Source: Bacteroidia bacterium (lineage in GTDB: Bacteria; Bacteroidota; Bacteroidia; J057). Taken from it: a stretch of DNA of 64,000 nucleotides. Location of the stretch: the NCBI GenBank assembly GCA_022760475.1, contig JALEFZ010000076.1:17952-81951 (forward strand), given 5' to 3'. The translations under genes were made by a program, and so were the position numbers. Shown here in pieces: positions 1 to 10,532 of this stretch. The notes beneath the pieces are model-generated. The model did no database searches. It was not told the DNA's origin and was given only the letters and a program-made list of their open reading frames with translations. Position 1 is the first letter of the stretch. Each line of letters starts with the position of its first letter.

Positions 1-3000
1 TTCAAACTGGGTCTGGCTAATGCTCAGAATACCATTCCTGAACAAAACCTTGGCAACAATACAGGTTCGGCTGATATGGCGACCGACATTGATGCAAGGG
101 CGTTGACTGTGGGGGTAGTTGAGCAAACCAAACTTGATTTTGAGCTGGTTAAATATTACAAAGTAACCCCAGGCGCCAACCTGGACATGATCGTCAGCCT
201 GAGTTCAAGCAATCCCAATGTTCAGAATGAGCTTTTTGTAGCTCATGATAGAACTCCTTCAGGAACGGATTTCGATTTCCGTAATACGAGTAGTGCTGCC
301 AACCATGATATTTTAGTCCCAACTACTTTGGCTGGTGATTACCTGATTTTTGCCCGCTCTCAAACCAATACAACTAACCCCCAGGACATAGAAATACTGG
401 TCCGTACGCTGCCATTTTCCATATTAAATGTCAGCCCATCTACAGTGGGACAGGGTATAGTAACCACAAAAATCCAGGGAGCAGGCTTCAGGTCAAACAG
501 TGTAATCGAGATCCTGAATGGAGGTAATGTTGTTCAGACCGGAACCATTACTGAATTCATCTCCAGCATGGAAATGCGAGTCCGCTGGAATATGCGTGCT
601 GTTCCACTAGGCACCTATGACCTTCGGATCACCAATCCCGACAACAGTACCGCAGAATTGACTCAGGGAATAACCGTAGAAAAAGCAAGGGACTTTGACT
701 TGGTCATTACCGACATCAGTCCTGAAGCCATCAGGGTAGGAAAGACAGGAACCATCAAGTACATCGTCCAAAACAGATCTAACCTGGATATTCCGATTGT
801 GAAAGGTGATTTCATCATCGAACAACAGGTCAATTTAGATCGCATGAACACAGCCGGGAAGGTGTACAAGCAAAGTGCCTTGGGCAATGGAAGTACTGGC
901 TTGGACGATTTCCTGGATTACGGAGGATTCAGGCATATTCCATTTATTGGATATGACATGCAGCCTAATGAAACTTTTGAAATTGAGATGGAATTCTCAG
1001 GCTATCCAGCAGGCTTCCTGCGCATGGATGGCAAACTTAACCCCATGACCACAACCCAATTCATGAATCTTCAGGCGGGAATTGCCAAACGGTATCGCTC
1101 AGAAGCCCTTGCAGATGTCGCTGGCAGTGGTTTGAACAGGAACCCTCAATTGTTGGCGCTGGTACAAGACAAAAATGCCTGGTTCAACCAGGTCTTTGAA
1201 ACTTACGAAGATTGGGGACTTTTGAGCCCAACAGATCTTAGCCATGTGCCAGATTCATGTGTTCCGTGTAACCCCTTCACTTATGAGGTCGAAAGTAGCC
1301 AGATTTCCTCTCTCAACTGGAATGATACCATGATGATTTTTGGGGGCAATGACCTTTTATGGAGGATAAATGCATTGGATGGGGCAGCGGGAAGTACGCG
1401 TGGCTGGGATTATTATAATGTAAATGGAGTGGTGAATGTAGCTGCTTCCCCTGGCAATAAAGCTACCATCAAATTAGCATCCATGAACCTGGTTGACAAT
1501 ACCCCTTCCTTCCTAAGCTCATGGGGTCCAGGATATTCTTATTGCTGGCCTATCTTAAGCGCAAGTGGGGGTGTAATTGGTTTTGATCCAAATGACTTCA
1601 GCTTAGATACCAGAGGTTTTGAATATTTCAATGACACCTATGGTGGAAGCTTTGACTTGAAATTGGTTAATGACACTTTATTCCTCTGCTTCAATGCCAG
1701 GACACCAGGCTTTGGAGAAACAGGCTTCCCAGGTGGGCCAGGACAGCCTGGAGAGCCAGGGGGACCCGGAGGGCCGGGAGGACCTGGAAACGGAACCATC
1801 CTGCCTGGAGCAGGTGGAGCAGGTGGTCCTGGTGGAACAACTTATGGCCCTGGTGGACCCGGCGCAGGTGGTCCTGGTGGACCAGGAGGTCTAGGAAATC
1901 CCAATACCCCGGGTGGACCTGGGGGGCCCGGTGGACCAGGAGGGCCTTCAGGACCTGGTAGTCCCGGCGGACCTGGGGGACCCGGGGGTAATGGTGGAGA
2001 CGGTAGCCCTGGGGGACCCGGTGGACCTGGGGGACCTGGCGGAGATGGCGGTCCTGGTGGACCCGGTGGACCTGGTGGTAATGGTGGCCCAGGAGGTGCA
2101 AATGGACCCAGTGGTCCTGGTGGATCAGGCGGTGGCCCAGGAGGTCCTAATAACTGCGATATCGCTGGAGCAGCTCAGGATCTATGCAACACATACTTTC
2201 AGGCAGCAGGATGTGGAATCACCCTGATTGACTGTGGAATAGACATCCCGACTGGTATCGGAATTCCAGGGTGTATCCTGGGGATCTACAACTGTATCAC
2301 AGGTGGAAACGACTTCACCAATGCAGCAGCATGTGCACTTGGAGACGCAGTTAGCTGTGGAAGTTTCATTTGTAAAACCATCCCTGCTCTCGCCTCATGC
2401 GATCCAAACGAAATCCAAGGTCCAGCAGGTGTCGGAGAACAAGCATGGGTATCTGCAAGCAAGCGAATGAATTATACCATTTTCTATGAAAATGACCCTG
2501 AATTCGCGACCACGGCAGCTCAAAAAGTAGAAATCAGACAAGCCATAGATCCAGATCTCAATCCATTGAGTTTCAGACTTGGTGAGTTTGGCTTCGGTCC
2601 ATACACCTTCCAGGTTCCGCCTGACAGAAGTAGTTTCAGTACCCTGCTCAACCTTCCTGATTCCCTTGGAATCGACCTGGAGGTAACTGCAGGTGTGGAC
2701 CTTGTCAATAATGAGTTATTCTGGGTATTCCAATCTATCGACCCGACTACAGGCCTTTCTCCAAACAGTCCTTTTGCTGGATTCTTGCCTGTAAATGACT
2801 CCATTGCCTCAGGGGAAGGCTTTGTTAATTATTCCATTTTACCTAGGAGCAATTCTACAACAGGAACTACAGTCGAAGCTCAAGCTGAGATTGTATTTGA
2901 CATCAATGATCCCATCATTACCAATACGGCCTTCAATACCCTGGATGCAGATGCTCCAGACAGTGAAGTGCTCCCGGTAGTAACAGCGACTGACTCTTTC

Positions 3001-3552
3001 CACCTGAAAGTGGTTTGGGAAGGAAGCGATATTGGTGCAGGTGTTTCTGCCTACGATCTTTATTATTCTGAAAATGGAGGAGCATATGAAATCTGGAAAA
3101 GGGGTACTGAGTTGACCCAGGATAGGTTCCCTGCCACCCTTGGAAACACTTATTGCTTCGTTTCAGTAGCGACAGACAGTGTCGAAAATGTGGAAGACTT
3201 CCCGACAAATTGTGATGCTGAGATCACCTTCACACCAAACATTATCATGGGACTTGAGGACGATATAGTAACAGACAAATCTGGCCCAGCTTATTTGTTG
3301 CCTCCCTACCCCAACCCATTTGCTGAAGGGATAAATATTCCATTTGAACTGAAAGAAAGTGGTATAGTCAAAATAAACATCACAGACCTTTATGGAAGAA
3401 GGATTAAAACCCTTACGGAAAAAACCATGACAGCAGGAAGTCATATAGTTAGCTGGAGCCTGGATGAGAGAATTCCTGTGGGGATGTATCTCTGTCAATT
3501 GAGCCTGAACGGCAAAATAATCGGTACAGCAAAGCTGGTTCACATGCCTTGA
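1..3552 (+). CDS. T9SS-secreted multidomain protein with collagen-like tract (5' partial)
   Basis: The frame is open from base 1, so the N-terminus and signal peptide lie outside the window; 1,183 codons are visible. In order I see an IPT/TIG-like segment (codons about 140-225), a CARDB-like segment starting [11 protein letters not shown] (about 232-330), a long unassigned region with a CVPC motif, a Gly-Pro-Gly collagen-like tract (about 570-716), a Cys-rich segment (about 717-800), a beta-sandwich module beginning CDPNE and ending near [12 protein letters not shown] (about 800-980), a fibronectin-like stretch, and a C-terminal type A T9SS sorting domain (from PYPNPF, about 1100-1183). The sorting domain implies export through the outer membrane and surface attachment or release. 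The architecture suggests an adhesin or structural surface protein; no catalytic motif was seen. A strong hairpin follows the stop codon. Confidence 0.85.
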   Translation, partial: FKLGLANAQNTIPEQNLGNNTGSADMATDIDARALTVGVVEQTKLDFELVKYYKVTPGANLDMIVSLSSSNPNVQNELFVAHDRTPSGTDFDFRNTSSAANHDILVPTTLAGDYLIFARSQTNTTNPQDIEILVRTLPFSILNVSPSTVGQGIVTTKIQGAGFRSNSVIEILNGGNVVQTGTITEFISSMEMRVRWNMRAVPLGTYDLRITNPDNSTAELTQGITVEKARDFDLVITDISPEAIRVGKTGTIKYIVQNRSNLDIPIVKGDFIIEQQVNLDRMNTAGKVYKQSALGNGSTGLDDFLDYGGFRHIPFIGYDMQPNETFEIEMEFSGYPAGFLRMDGKLNPMTTTQFMNLQAGIAKRYRSEALADVAGSGLNRNPQLLALVQDKNAWFNQVFETYEDWGLLSPTDLSHVPDSCVPCNPFTYEVESSQISSLNWNDTMMIFGGNDLLWRINALDGAAGSTRGWDYYNVNGVVNVAASPGNKATIKLASMNLVDNTPSFLSSWGPGYSYCWPILSASGGVIGFDPNDFSLDTRGFEYFNDTYGGSFDLKLVNDTLFLCFNARTPGFGETGFPGGPGQPGEPGGPGGPGGPGNGTILPGAGGAGGPGGTTYGPGGPGAGGPGGPGGLGNPNTPGGPGGPGGPGGPSGPGSPGGPGGPGGNGGDGSPGGPGGPGGPGGDGGPGGPGGPGGNGGPGGANGPSGPGGSGGGPGGPNNCDIAGAAQDLCNTYFQAAGCGITLIDCGIDIPTGIGIPGCILGIYNCITGGNDFTNAAACALGDAVSCGSFICKTIPALASCDPNEIQGPAGVGEQAWVSASKRMNYTIFYENDPEFATTAAQKVEIRQAIDPDLNPLSFRLGEFGFGPYTFQVPPDRSSFSTLLNLPDSLGIDLEVTAGVDLVNNELFWVFQSIDPTTGLSPNSPFAGFLPVNDSIASGEGFVNYSILPRSNSTTGTTVEAQAEIVFDINDPIITNTAFNTLDADAPDSEVLPVVTATDSFHLKVVWEGSDIGAGVSAYDLYYSENGGAYEIWKRGTELTQDRFPATLGNTYCFVSVATDSVENVEDFPTNCDAEITFTPNIIMGLEDDIVTDKSGPAYLLPPYPNPFAEGINIPFELKESGIVKINITDLYGRRIKTLTEKTMTAGSHIVSWSLDERIPVGMYLCQLSLNGKIIGTAKLVHMP
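1708..2151 (+). repeat. Collagen-like GPG-repeat coding tract
   Basis: About 145 codons consist almost entirely of Gly and Pro in GGP/GPG triplets, with occasional Asn, Asp, Ser and Thr. The DNA is correspondingly G-rich and much higher in GC than its surroundings, and it is internally repetitive at base level (ggacctgg / ggtcctgg variants). Long open frames on the opposite strand here are by-products of this composition, not genes. Confidence 0.9.
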
Positions 3553-3575
3553 TGCCTCATTGAAATCTTTAATGA

Positions 3576-3610
3576 AATGCCCTGTCAGATTTTCTTTCTG
3601 ACAGGGCATT
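3576..3610 (+). terminator. Intrinsic terminator after the collagen-like T9SS gene
   Basis: A perfect 14-bp stem (aatgccctgtcaga / tctgacagggcatt) with a 7-base loop lies 24 bases after the stop codon and is followed by ctttgt. It sits between two converging genes and may serve both strands, although the U-tract is weak on either side. Confidence 0.7.
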
Positions 3611-3635
3611 CTTTGTATAAGATCTAAAAAGTCTC

Positions 3636-4619
3636 TTAATTGAATTCCTCCCTCACAGGCTTATTCTGAAGGATTTCGTCAATCCTGCCCATCACCTCAT
3701 CGGTCATCTTATCCTTGTGATCAAATGCCTTGAGGTTTTCCTCAAGTTGAGAAACACGGGAAGCTCCTAAGATAACAGTACTTACATGGGAATTCTTCCA
3801 GCACCAAAGCAATGCCAAGTGAACCATTGACATGTCAAGCTCAGTAGCTAGTTCGGTCAACTTGATTACTTTCTGAAGCCTTTCCTGTCCTTCCAGGCGA
3901 TTCTTCAACCACTCTAGACCTTCAATGTCGAGTCGGGTACCCTTTCCTTCAAATACGCCGTCATTGTATTTACCTGTCAGTAAACCAGAAGCAAGCGGAG
4001 ACCAAATCGTAGTACCCATCCCACGGTCAAACAGACTTAGGTAGTCCAGCTCCATTTTTTTCCTCTCAAACATATTGTATTGAGGCTGTTCCATTTGGGG
4101 AGGAATCAGGTTATTTTCCCTTGCAACCAGGTGAGCTTCCATGATTCGTTCTGCCGGCCATTCTGATGTCCCCCAGTAAAGGATTTTACCTTGCTGGATC
4201 AAGGAATTCATGGCAAAAACCGTCTCCTCCACAGGAGTTTTGTAATCTGGGCGGTGGCAAAAATAAAGGTCCAGGTAGTCTACCTGAAGTCTTTTTAGGG
4301 CTGCATGACAAGCTTCAACCACCCTTTTTCTACTAAGGCCCTTCCTGTTTGGCCCATCACCACCCCAGAATACTTTGGAGGAAACGACAAAACTATCTCT
4401 GGACCACTCCATTTTCTTAAGGATATTGCCCATCACGATTTCCGATTGGCCTTTAGAGTAAATTTCTGCGTTGTCAAAGAAGTTGATCCCATTGTCATAG
4501 GCTACCTTCATCATATTCTCAGCAGTCCCATCTTCGACTTGCTTACCAAAGGTCAGCCAAGAGCCAAATGAAAAGGCACTAACTTCTAGACCTGATTTTC
4601 CCAGTCTGTTGTACAGCAT
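3636..4619 (-). CDS. Aldo/keto reductase (Kv-beta / YghZ-like)
   Basis: 327 residues, normal length for the NAD(P)H-dependent aldo/keto reductase superfamily, a cytoplasmic TIM barrel. The catalytic tetrad is visible: Asp49 (FFDNAEIY), Tyr54, Lys82 (VSSKVFWG) and His122 (LYFCHRPD). The sequence features GxxLEVSAFSFGSW, the long loop after Lys82 and SPLASGLLTGKY fit the potassium-channel beta-subunit-like branch rather than classical aldose reductases. The physiological substrate, presumably a small aldehyde or ketone, cannot be told from sequence. It is transcribed away from aspartate kinase's stop and converges on the T9SS gene. No operon partner was seen. Confidence 0.9.
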   Translation of the reverse strand: MLYNRLGKSGLEVSAFSFGSWLTFGKQVEDGTAENMMKVAYDNGINFFDNAEIYSKGQSEIVMGNILKKMEWSRDSFVVSSKVFWGGDGPNRKGLSRKRVVEACHAALKRLQVDYLDLYFCHRPDYKTPVEETVFAMNSLIQQGKILYWGTSEWPAERIMEAHLVARENNLIPPQMEQPQYNMFERKKMELDYLSLFDRGMGTTIWSPLASGLLTGKYNDGVFEGKGTRLDIEGLEWLKNRLEGQERLQKVIKLTELATELDMSMVHLALLWCWKNSHVSTVILGASRVSQLEENLKAFDHKDKMTDEVMGRIDEILQNKPVREEFN

Positions 4620-4667
4620 ATATTTTGCAATTTTATTGATCCAAGTAAATGAAGATCCTACAAAATG

Positions 4668-4700
4668 GAAAGGAGGAATTATAATTTAATTCCCCCTTTT
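4668..4700 (-). terminator. Weak terminator-like hairpin after aspartate kinase
   Basis: An imperfect inverted repeat (ggaatta / taattcc core, extended by aaagg / ccttt around a mismatch) lies just downstream of the minus-strand aspartate kinase stop codon at 4727. The U-tract is short and interrupted. Confidence 0.4.
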
Positions 4701-4726
4701 CATAAAACTAAGCTAAAAGAACTTAA

Positions 4727-5986
4727 CTACTTGACATAGAATAAGTTCTGACCTTGTTGCTGAACCATCAATGCATCTGCTGCATCTTTGAGGTTCATGA
4801 GTTTATACTTCAAAACGGTGTACAGCTTCAAATCAAGAAATTCCTCTACAGTAAAATCATCCAATAACATCGAAGTAAGGTTTGATCTCCTTGAAGGTAC
4901 ATCATCAATGCAAAGGCTCAAGGAGATGGCAGAATTTTGTACCAAATTCACCTTCACCCCTGATTTGTAAACCATTTCGAATACGTGATTCATGAGTCTT
5001 TCTTCCATGAAGGAAAAGTCCTTGGGCTTGATGGTCAGGACAGCCTGTTTTTTCTTAATAATATAGGAGGGAATCTGACTGGGCTGTGATTTGGTACTTA
5101 TGACAGTACCAGATTCGTTTACATCCGTAAAACATTTTACGAGTAAAGGAATATCTTTTGAGTAGATGGGTTTTATGGTTTTGGGATGGATGACACTGGC
5201 TCCATAGAATGTCATCTCGACTGCCTCCTCATAGGTAAGCTCGTTATGCTTGATAGCATCAGGCCTGATTCTGGGGTCTCCATTAAGGATTCCTTTTACA
5301 TCCTTCCAAACAGTCAAATTTTCTGCATCCAAACAGTAAGCGAAAATCGATCCGGTATAGTCAGAGCCCTCTCTTCCAAGGGTAGTCACTTTCCCATTGG
5401 TCGTAGATCCGATAAAGCCCTGGGTAACGATAACCCTTCCTCCTTGCATAAGTGGTTTTACCTTTTCCTGAATATTGTCTTCAGTCAATGACCAGATTAC
5501 CCCCGCTTGCTTGAAGTTTGCATCTGTCTTGATCAACTTACTGGCTTCCAACCAAATACAATCCCTGCCACAATCCTTTAAATATTCTGAAACCAAAACC
5601 GTAGAAAGCACCTCACCATGAGAAACGATTCGATCATAGACAGATGGGGGGAACTCCTCAAGCTGCAAGATTCCATTTAGAATCTTCTCAACTGTATCAA
5701 TATGAATCATGACCTTAGCCTTCACCTCCTCCTTATGCCCATTTCTGAACAATTCCTCAACCTGCCCCAGATGAAAGCGTTTTATTTTTTTAAATTGCTC
5801 AAAGGCTGCCTCTTTTTTGCCATCTCTAGCCAAAAAAGCCAGGTTTTCCAGGTGATTGGTTGTTTTGTCCATGGCAGAAACCACAATCAATAGGGCTTCA
5901 TCGCGAAAGTTTTCTAAAATTTGTCCAACATTTCGAATGGCTTCTGCATTTTTTACCGAGGCCCCTCCAAACTTCATAACACGCAT
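4727..5986 (-). CDS. lysC: Aspartate kinase
   Basis: 419 residues. Phosphorylates L-aspartate, the first step toward lysine/DAP, threonine and methionine. The N-terminal amino-acid kinase domain starts MRVMKFGGAS (Lys5 is the conserved catalytic lysine), and the nucleotide/substrate motif TTLGREGSDYTGS is present near residue 200. A C-terminal region of about 130 residues (from about 290) corresponds to the ACT-type regulatory part. The length fits a stand-alone enzyme without a fused homoserine dehydrogenase. dapF, further down the same pathway, is at the other end of this window. I cannot tell which amino acid inhibits it; the gene symbol is by analogy. Confidence 0.9.
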   Translation of the reverse strand: MRVMKFGGASVKNAEAIRNVGQILENFRDEALLIVVSAMDKTTNHLENLAFLARDGKKEAAFEQFKKIKRFHLGQVEELFRNGHKEEVKAKVMIHIDTVEKILNGILQLEEFPPSVYDRIVSHGEVLSTVLVSEYLKDCGRDCIWLEASKLIKTDANFKQAGVIWSLTEDNIQEKVKPLMQGGRVIVTQGFIGSTTNGKVTTLGREGSDYTGSIFAYCLDAENLTVWKDVKGILNGDPRIRPDAIKHNELTYEEAVEMTFYGASVIHPKTIKPIYSKDIPLLVKCFTDVNESGTVISTKSQPSQIPSYIIKKKQAVLTIKPKDFSFMEERLMNHVFEMVYKSGVKVNLVQNSAISLSLCIDDVPSRRSNLTSMLLDDFTVEEFLDLKLYTVLKYKLMNLKDAADALMVQQQGQNLFYVK

Positions 5987-6114
5987 AGCAAATAAATTAT
6001 AGCGTATATTTATTGATCAGTTAAAAAATGATGTTTCCTTTAAATTGAATAAAGATCAACAATCTCTATTCTTTATTAAAAGGATGTCAAAGTAAGTCAA
6101 TTTTTCTTTGATAC

Positions 6115-6963
6115 ATGAAAAAAAGTAGCGACATAAAAATAAAAAAAGCCTCCGGAGAAGAAGTCTATTATGACTCTTCGAAGCTCGAACACTCCTTATT
6201 CAAAGCAGGTGCGACTCAGGAAACTACCCGGCAAATTATCGAACAGGTAGAAAAGGAATTGTATCCTGGCATACCTACCTATAAAATATACCAACGCGCC
6301 TTTTCCATTCTTCGAAGAGAAGGCCGTGCCATGGCCGCCAGGTACAAGCTCAAAAGAGCCATCATGGAGCTGGGGCCATCAGGATTTCCATTCGAAAAAT
6401 ATATTGGGGAGTTGTTGAAAAAGCGAGGTTTCGAGGTAGAAGTTGGGGTTTATGAAAAGGGGAAGTGCATCTCTCATGAAATTGATGTTCTTGGGGACAA
6501 TGGCAAACTCAGGATTGCAGTAGAATGTAAATTTGGGGCCAAGCCAACCAAACGCCTGGATGTAAAAATTCCCCTATATATTGATTCCAGATTCAGGGAT
6601 ATCGCTAACAAATGGAGCACAGTAAAGGCTCATAAAGACAAAAAACTGGAAGGTTGGATCGTAACCAATGGGGAATTCACTGATGATGCTCAGAAATACG
6701 GTACATGCGCAGGTCTACATCTTATATCATGGAGTTTTCCTGAAAGGGGGAACCTCAAAGATTTGATTGACGCATCGGGACTTTATCCGCTTACCAGCCT
6801 TACTTCTATTACCAAAAAAGAGAAAAAGGAACTCTTATCTTCGGGTATGGTCCTTGCCAAAGGACTTCTAAACCAGAAAGAAAAACTGTCAGCGATGTCC
6901 ATTCCCCCTGCGAGGGTAAAAAGAGCCATAGCAGAGTTGGAAGAGTTGTGCTGGGATAGCTAG
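6115..6963 (+). CDS. ATP-cone / Mrr-like restriction endonuclease-fold protein
   Basis: 282 residues in three parts. Residues about 7-95 match an ATP-cone (IKKASGEEVYYDSSKLEHSL ... RRAMAARYKLKRAI style), the nucleotide-sensing module best known from ribonucleotide reductases and NrdR. Residues about 92-200 look like a PD-(D/E)xK nuclease of the Mrr type: FEKYIGELLKKRGF helix, then HEIDVLG (Asp124) and VECKF (Glu137, Lys139), so the catalytic set appears intact. The last 60 residues resemble a helix-hairpin-helix-like helical tail. No methyltransferase or other restriction gene lies beside it. A role as a nucleotide-regulated nuclease is inference. ATG at 6115 is preceded by AT-rich DNA without a Shine-Dalgarno site, as usual here. 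Confidence 0.8.
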   Translation: MKKSSDIKIKKASGEEVYYDSSKLEHSLFKAGATQETTRQIIEQVEKELYPGIPTYKIYQRAFSILRREGRAMAARYKLKRAIMELGPSGFPFEKYIGELLKKRGFEVEVGVYEKGKCISHEIDVLGDNGKLRIAVECKFGAKPTKRLDVKIPLYIDSRFRDIANKWSTVKAHKDKKLEGWIVTNGEFTDDAQKYGTCAGLHLISWSFPERGNLKDLIDASGLYPLTSLTSITKKEKKELLSSGMVLAKGLLNQKEKLSAMSIPPARVKRAIAELEELCWDS

Positions 6964-7038
6964 AAGGGCTTAAAAGCACAATAATTTTGAATTGGAACTA
7001 TTTCTTGCGACTTTAAAGAATCCTTAAACAAGGGAAGT

Positions 7039-9294
7039 ATGCAGCCCAAAATCACCATATTTCTGATATTTTTCAGTTGGATGAGCCTCAAGGCTCAAAA
7101 CAACCCCAACGAGATGGAATCACAGGAGGTACCGGTATGCGAAGGCTGCACACAACATCGATGGTGGTTTCCGGAAAACTCCTTTCACGAAAAGGAGATT
7201 GACGCCCTCCTACAGGAGATAAAATTCTTGTCAAAACCTGAATTGAAACTGATTCAAAGGCAAGAGGAGTCTGCCGGACAAGCACACCTGATTTATCAGC
7301 AAACTTATCAGGAAATCCCGGTTTTTGGTGCTCAATTAAAGTTTCACCTAAAGGAGGGATTCTACCATGCCATTCAGGGGCGCTATATCCCTGTGCATGC
7401 CTTGCCTTCCTCCAATATTAGAATCCTCAGTAAGGCGCAAATCATTTCCAAGGCTATAGAACGGTTGGAAGGTGCCCATTTCGCTTGGGAAAACCCTGAT
7501 TGGGAGGCATCTATAAAAGAAAGTACTGGTACCCTGGATGCAAGCTATTATTCAAAACCTCAGCTTCATTATTACCCAAAAAATAACTTATACTCTACCT
7601 TTATACTGGCCTATAAAGTAGAAATAAGGACCATAGAACCTGATGACCTTTATACCCTTTGGATTGATGCAAGCACAGGCGACGTATTATCTGTGAATTC
7701 AAAGTCATCTTTCTGCCAATCAAAAAACTCCAGCTTTGAAAGTCTCTATTATGGCCAAAGAAATATGGATGTCCGGTCCAGGTCATGGCCCAATAAAGAT
7801 CTGGTTCTAGAGAGTTGTGAACCATGGGAATTATCTACACGTTTCTATGAAACCAACAGCTTTGGAGAAGGCAGGTCATGGCGGAGCCTGGACAAAATTA
7901 CTCATAACGATGAATCCTGGGGCACTCATCATCAGCTTGCCACGACTGCCCATTGGTGCCTGATTCAGGCCATGAATTATTTTTCAAATGCCTCTGGTTG
8001 GACAGGACCAGCAGGACGAGGCGAAGAGACCAGATTACTAGTCAATTGGAAAGATGCAAACGGTTTAACAATAGAAAACGCTCGCTATCTCAAGGATAAG
8101 GATGCCCATTACATTTACCTGGGAGAAATAGCCGGAAATAGCCTGGCTACCCTGGATATTGTAGGACATGAGTATGCCCATGCCTTTATTGAAGAATATG
8201 TCGGACTGGAACAGGAAAGGGAGTCAGGAGCATTGGCAGAAGGCCTAGCTGACATATTTGGTTTCCTAATAGAAAAAAGTGTGCTGGGGGACAATGGGGA
8301 CTGGGATTGGACAATTGGAGAAGATGCCTTTCCTGTAAGGTCTTTGAAAGATCCTCAGGAATACCTGATGCCAAAATTCGCTTCAGAGCAAGACCCCTTT
8401 TGGTTTCCCAATGACCCACAAAACTGCCCCACACCCACCTCAGGCCTCCCCCCCTTCGGAAATGACTACTGTGGAATACACCAGAACTCCAGTGTAATTG
8501 GCCATTGGTTCTACCTGTTGACCCAGGGAGGAAAACAAAATCAAATAGAAGTGCGCCCAATTGGCATCGAAAGCGGGGAGCAAATCCTGTTGAGGATGGT
8601 TCGCTTTTACCTGCTTTCAGCATCCGACTTTTCAGATGCCAGGCAAGCTTCAATGATTGCAGCTGAAGATATCTTTGGAAGTTGCTCACAAGAATTGGCA
8701 CAGATACAAAATGCCTGGGCTGCCGTTGGGGTTGGAAGGCCTAACTCTGCTGAATGTATTTCTATCCTGGGAAGCACTGAAATTTGTACCGATGAACCCT
8801 CCAGGCAGTATCTTTTCGAAGCTGTCGGTCCTAATGAGGCACAATATGAATGGCTAGGAATTCCTAAAAACTGGTTCTATCGAGTCCAAGGAAATAATGG
8901 CCAATTTCTTTCCCTCGAAGGTTTACCTGAAACCATTGAAGAAATTGAATTGATTCTTATTGCGAATTGGAATGGAAAATCAGATACATTGAGCCTATTA
9001 TTAAGCCCTTCAGATTGTAGCCAAAAAGCTCCGAGACAGCCTGACCCCATTCCAAATTTTGAGGACATTAGGATTTATCCCAATCCGGCAGCTGCCAAGG
9101 TAAATCTTTACTTGCCCGACGGCTTATTTCCCGCCGAAATTGAAATTTATGATGCCGCTGGCAAACTTGTCCTCAAGCAGAATGCCAACGCTTCTATCTC
9201 CGCTTACAGCCTTGCAAGTTTGCACCGAGGTGTCTATATGGTAAAAGTATCGACCCATGACATCTACTGGCAAGGCAAACTTTTGGTATTATAA
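7039..9294 (+). CDS. Secreted M4 (thermolysin-like) metallopeptidase with T9SS sorting domain
   Basis: 751 residues. An N-terminal signal peptide (MQPKITIFLIFFSWMSLKAQ) is followed by a propeptide with an FTP-like segment (about 60-220) and then the thermolysin-type catalytic domain. Zinc ligands and catalytic residues are visible: His377-Glu378-x-x-His381 in GHEYAHAF, third ligand Glu401 in GALAEGLADIFG, exactly 20 residues after His381 as in thermolysin, and the catalytic His481 in GIHQNSSVIGHW. A C-terminal type A T9SS domain starts near IYPNPAA (about 675-751). Expected role: an extracellular endopeptidase activated by propeptide removal. It converges on tsaD with a gap of only 7 bases. 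Confidence 0.92.
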   Translation: MQPKITIFLIFFSWMSLKAQNNPNEMESQEVPVCEGCTQHRWWFPENSFHEKEIDALLQEIKFLSKPELKLIQRQEESAGQAHLIYQQTYQEIPVFGAQLKFHLKEGFYHAIQGRYIPVHALPSSNIRILSKAQIISKAIERLEGAHFAWENPDWEASIKESTGTLDASYYSKPQLHYYPKNNLYSTFILAYKVEIRTIEPDDLYTLWIDASTGDVLSVNSKSSFCQSKNSSFESLYYGQRNMDVRSRSWPNKDLVLESCEPWELSTRFYETNSFGEGRSWRSLDKITHNDESWGTHHQLATTAHWCLIQAMNYFSNASGWTGPAGRGEETRLLVNWKDANGLTIENARYLKDKDAHYIYLGEIAGNSLATLDIVGHEYAHAFIEEYVGLEQERESGALAEGLADIFGFLIEKSVLGDNGDWDWTIGEDAFPVRSLKDPQEYLMPKFASEQDPFWFPNDPQNCPTPTSGLPPFGNDYCGIHQNSSVIGHWFYLLTQGGKQNQIEVRPIGIESGEQILLRMVRFYLLSASDFSDARQASMIAAEDIFGSCSQELAQIQNAWAAVGVGRPNSAECISILGSTEICTDEPSRQYLFEAVGPNEAQYEWLGIPKNWFYRVQGNNGQFLSLEGLPETIEEIELILIANWNGKSDTLSLLLSPSDCSQKAPRQPDPIPNFEDIRIYPNPAAAKVNLYLPDGLFPAEIEIYDAAGKLVLKQNANASISAYSLASLHRGVYMVKVSTHDIYWQGKLLVL

Positions 9295-9301
9295 ATTCAA
9301 A

Positions 9302-10312
9302 TCAAAAGCCTCCACGGGTAAATGGAACTGAGTTGATGGCTAAAAAGTCATTCTTCAAAAACTTCTTATAAGCAAGAAATCCTATCATTCCTGCATTATC
9401 CGTACAAAACTCAAAGGGAGGAATATGTGCGGTATATCCATTAGTTTCACAAAACTCGATAAGTCTTCTCCTGAGTTCGCTGTTGGCAGAAACACCTCCT
9501 GCAATTGCAAGATCCTGGACTTTGTAATCCTTTGCTGCTTGCCCCAGCTTTTTCAATAAGATATCCACAATTTTCTTCTGATAGGAAGCTGCAATATCAT
9601 TTTTGTGGGTTTCAATGAAGTTTTCGTCTTTTTTCAGCCCATCTCTTAATTTATACAATAGGGAAGTTTTGAGTCCGCTGAAACTGAACTCATATTTGCC
9701 AACTTCAGGTTCTGGAAAACCAAAGGCTATTGGGTCGCCCTTACTTGCCAATTTATCCACTTGAGGTCCGCCAGGATAGGGAAGCCCCATGAGTTTTGCA
9801 GCTTTGTCAAAGGCTTCTCCTGCGGCATCATCGATGGTTTCTCCAATGATTTCCATGTCAACATAATCCTTTACATAAACCAATTGCGTATGGCCACCGG
9901 ATACAGTAAGGCACATGAAAGGGAATTTGGGCGGATTGTCTGTTAGGAAATTAGCCAACACATGGGCCTTCATATGATGAACCCCGATAAGTGGGACCCC
10001 AAGTCCGTAGGACAAGGCCTTGGCAAAACTGTTGCCAACCAATAGTGAGCCCATCAGGCCAGGACCATCTGTTACAGCGATTGCATCCAGCTCATTTAAT
10101 TCCTTCGATGCAACTTTTAAGCTCTTGTTGACCACTTTTAATATATGCTGTTGATGGAGTCTGGAGGCCAACTCAGGAATTACCCCTCCATATTCTTCAT
10201 GTTGAACCTGTGAGCTGATGATATTCGATAGCACCTTCTCCCCCTCCAATACCGCCGCTGATGTTTCATCACAGGAGCTTTCGATAGATAATATCAATGG
10301 ATTTTCTTTCAT
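9302..10312 (-). CDS. tsaD: tRNA N6-threonylcarbamoyladenosine transferase TsaD
   Basis: 336 residues, the usual length. TsaD transfers the threonylcarbamoyl group from TC-AMP onto A37 of ANN-decoding tRNAs in complex with TsaB and TsaE. Diagnostic segments are SIESSCDETSAAV at the N-terminus, the metal-binding VHHMKAH (His113 and His117; the family commonly has HMEGH here), DAAGEAFDKAAKLMGLPYPGGP, and a C-terminal CTDNAGMIG. It is divergent from the TamB-family gene, a neighbourhood I recall from other Bacteroidota. A TAACTTTG box (10320-10327 on the complement) ends only 7 bases before the ATG, so the mRNA could be nearly leaderless. Confidence 0.96.
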   Translation of the reverse strand: MKENPLILSIESSCDETSAAVLEGEKVLSNIISSQVQHEEYGGVIPELASRLHQQHILKVVNKSLKVASKELNELDAIAVTDGPGLMGSLLVGNSFAKALSYGLGVPLIGVHHMKAHVLANFLTDNPPKFPFMCLTVSGGHTQLVYVKDYVDMEIIGETIDDAAGEAFDKAAKLMGLPYPGGPQVDKLASKGDPIAFGFPEPEVGKYEFSFSGLKTSLLYKLRDGLKKDENFIETHKNDIAASYQKKIVDILLKKLGQAAKDYKVQDLAIAGGVSANSELRRRLIEFCETNGYTAHIPPFEFCTDNAGMIGFLAYKKFLKNDFLAINSVPFTRGGF

Positions 10313-10532
10313 ACAGCTACAAAGTTATAAAATCTCTTGTCAATGAATCTACTTGTATGGTGGCTATCAATGTTATCCATTCACCCACATACGCTGCAAA
10401 TAGCGTAAAATATAGGTTAATTTTGAACCTCCTGAAGTCAGTTTTTTGTACCTTGCGCGTTGATTAAAAGCAGCCTTTTGAAATCTTTTTGAGCCACCTT
10501 TTCGCCCTTATCAGAATAATTTTCGACAAACA

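Noticed and set aside
1691..2101. 136-codon open frame antisense to the collagen-like tract
   Set aside because: It is produced by the repetitive Gly/Pro codon composition and has His/Gln/Val-rich low-complexity sequence with no start context.
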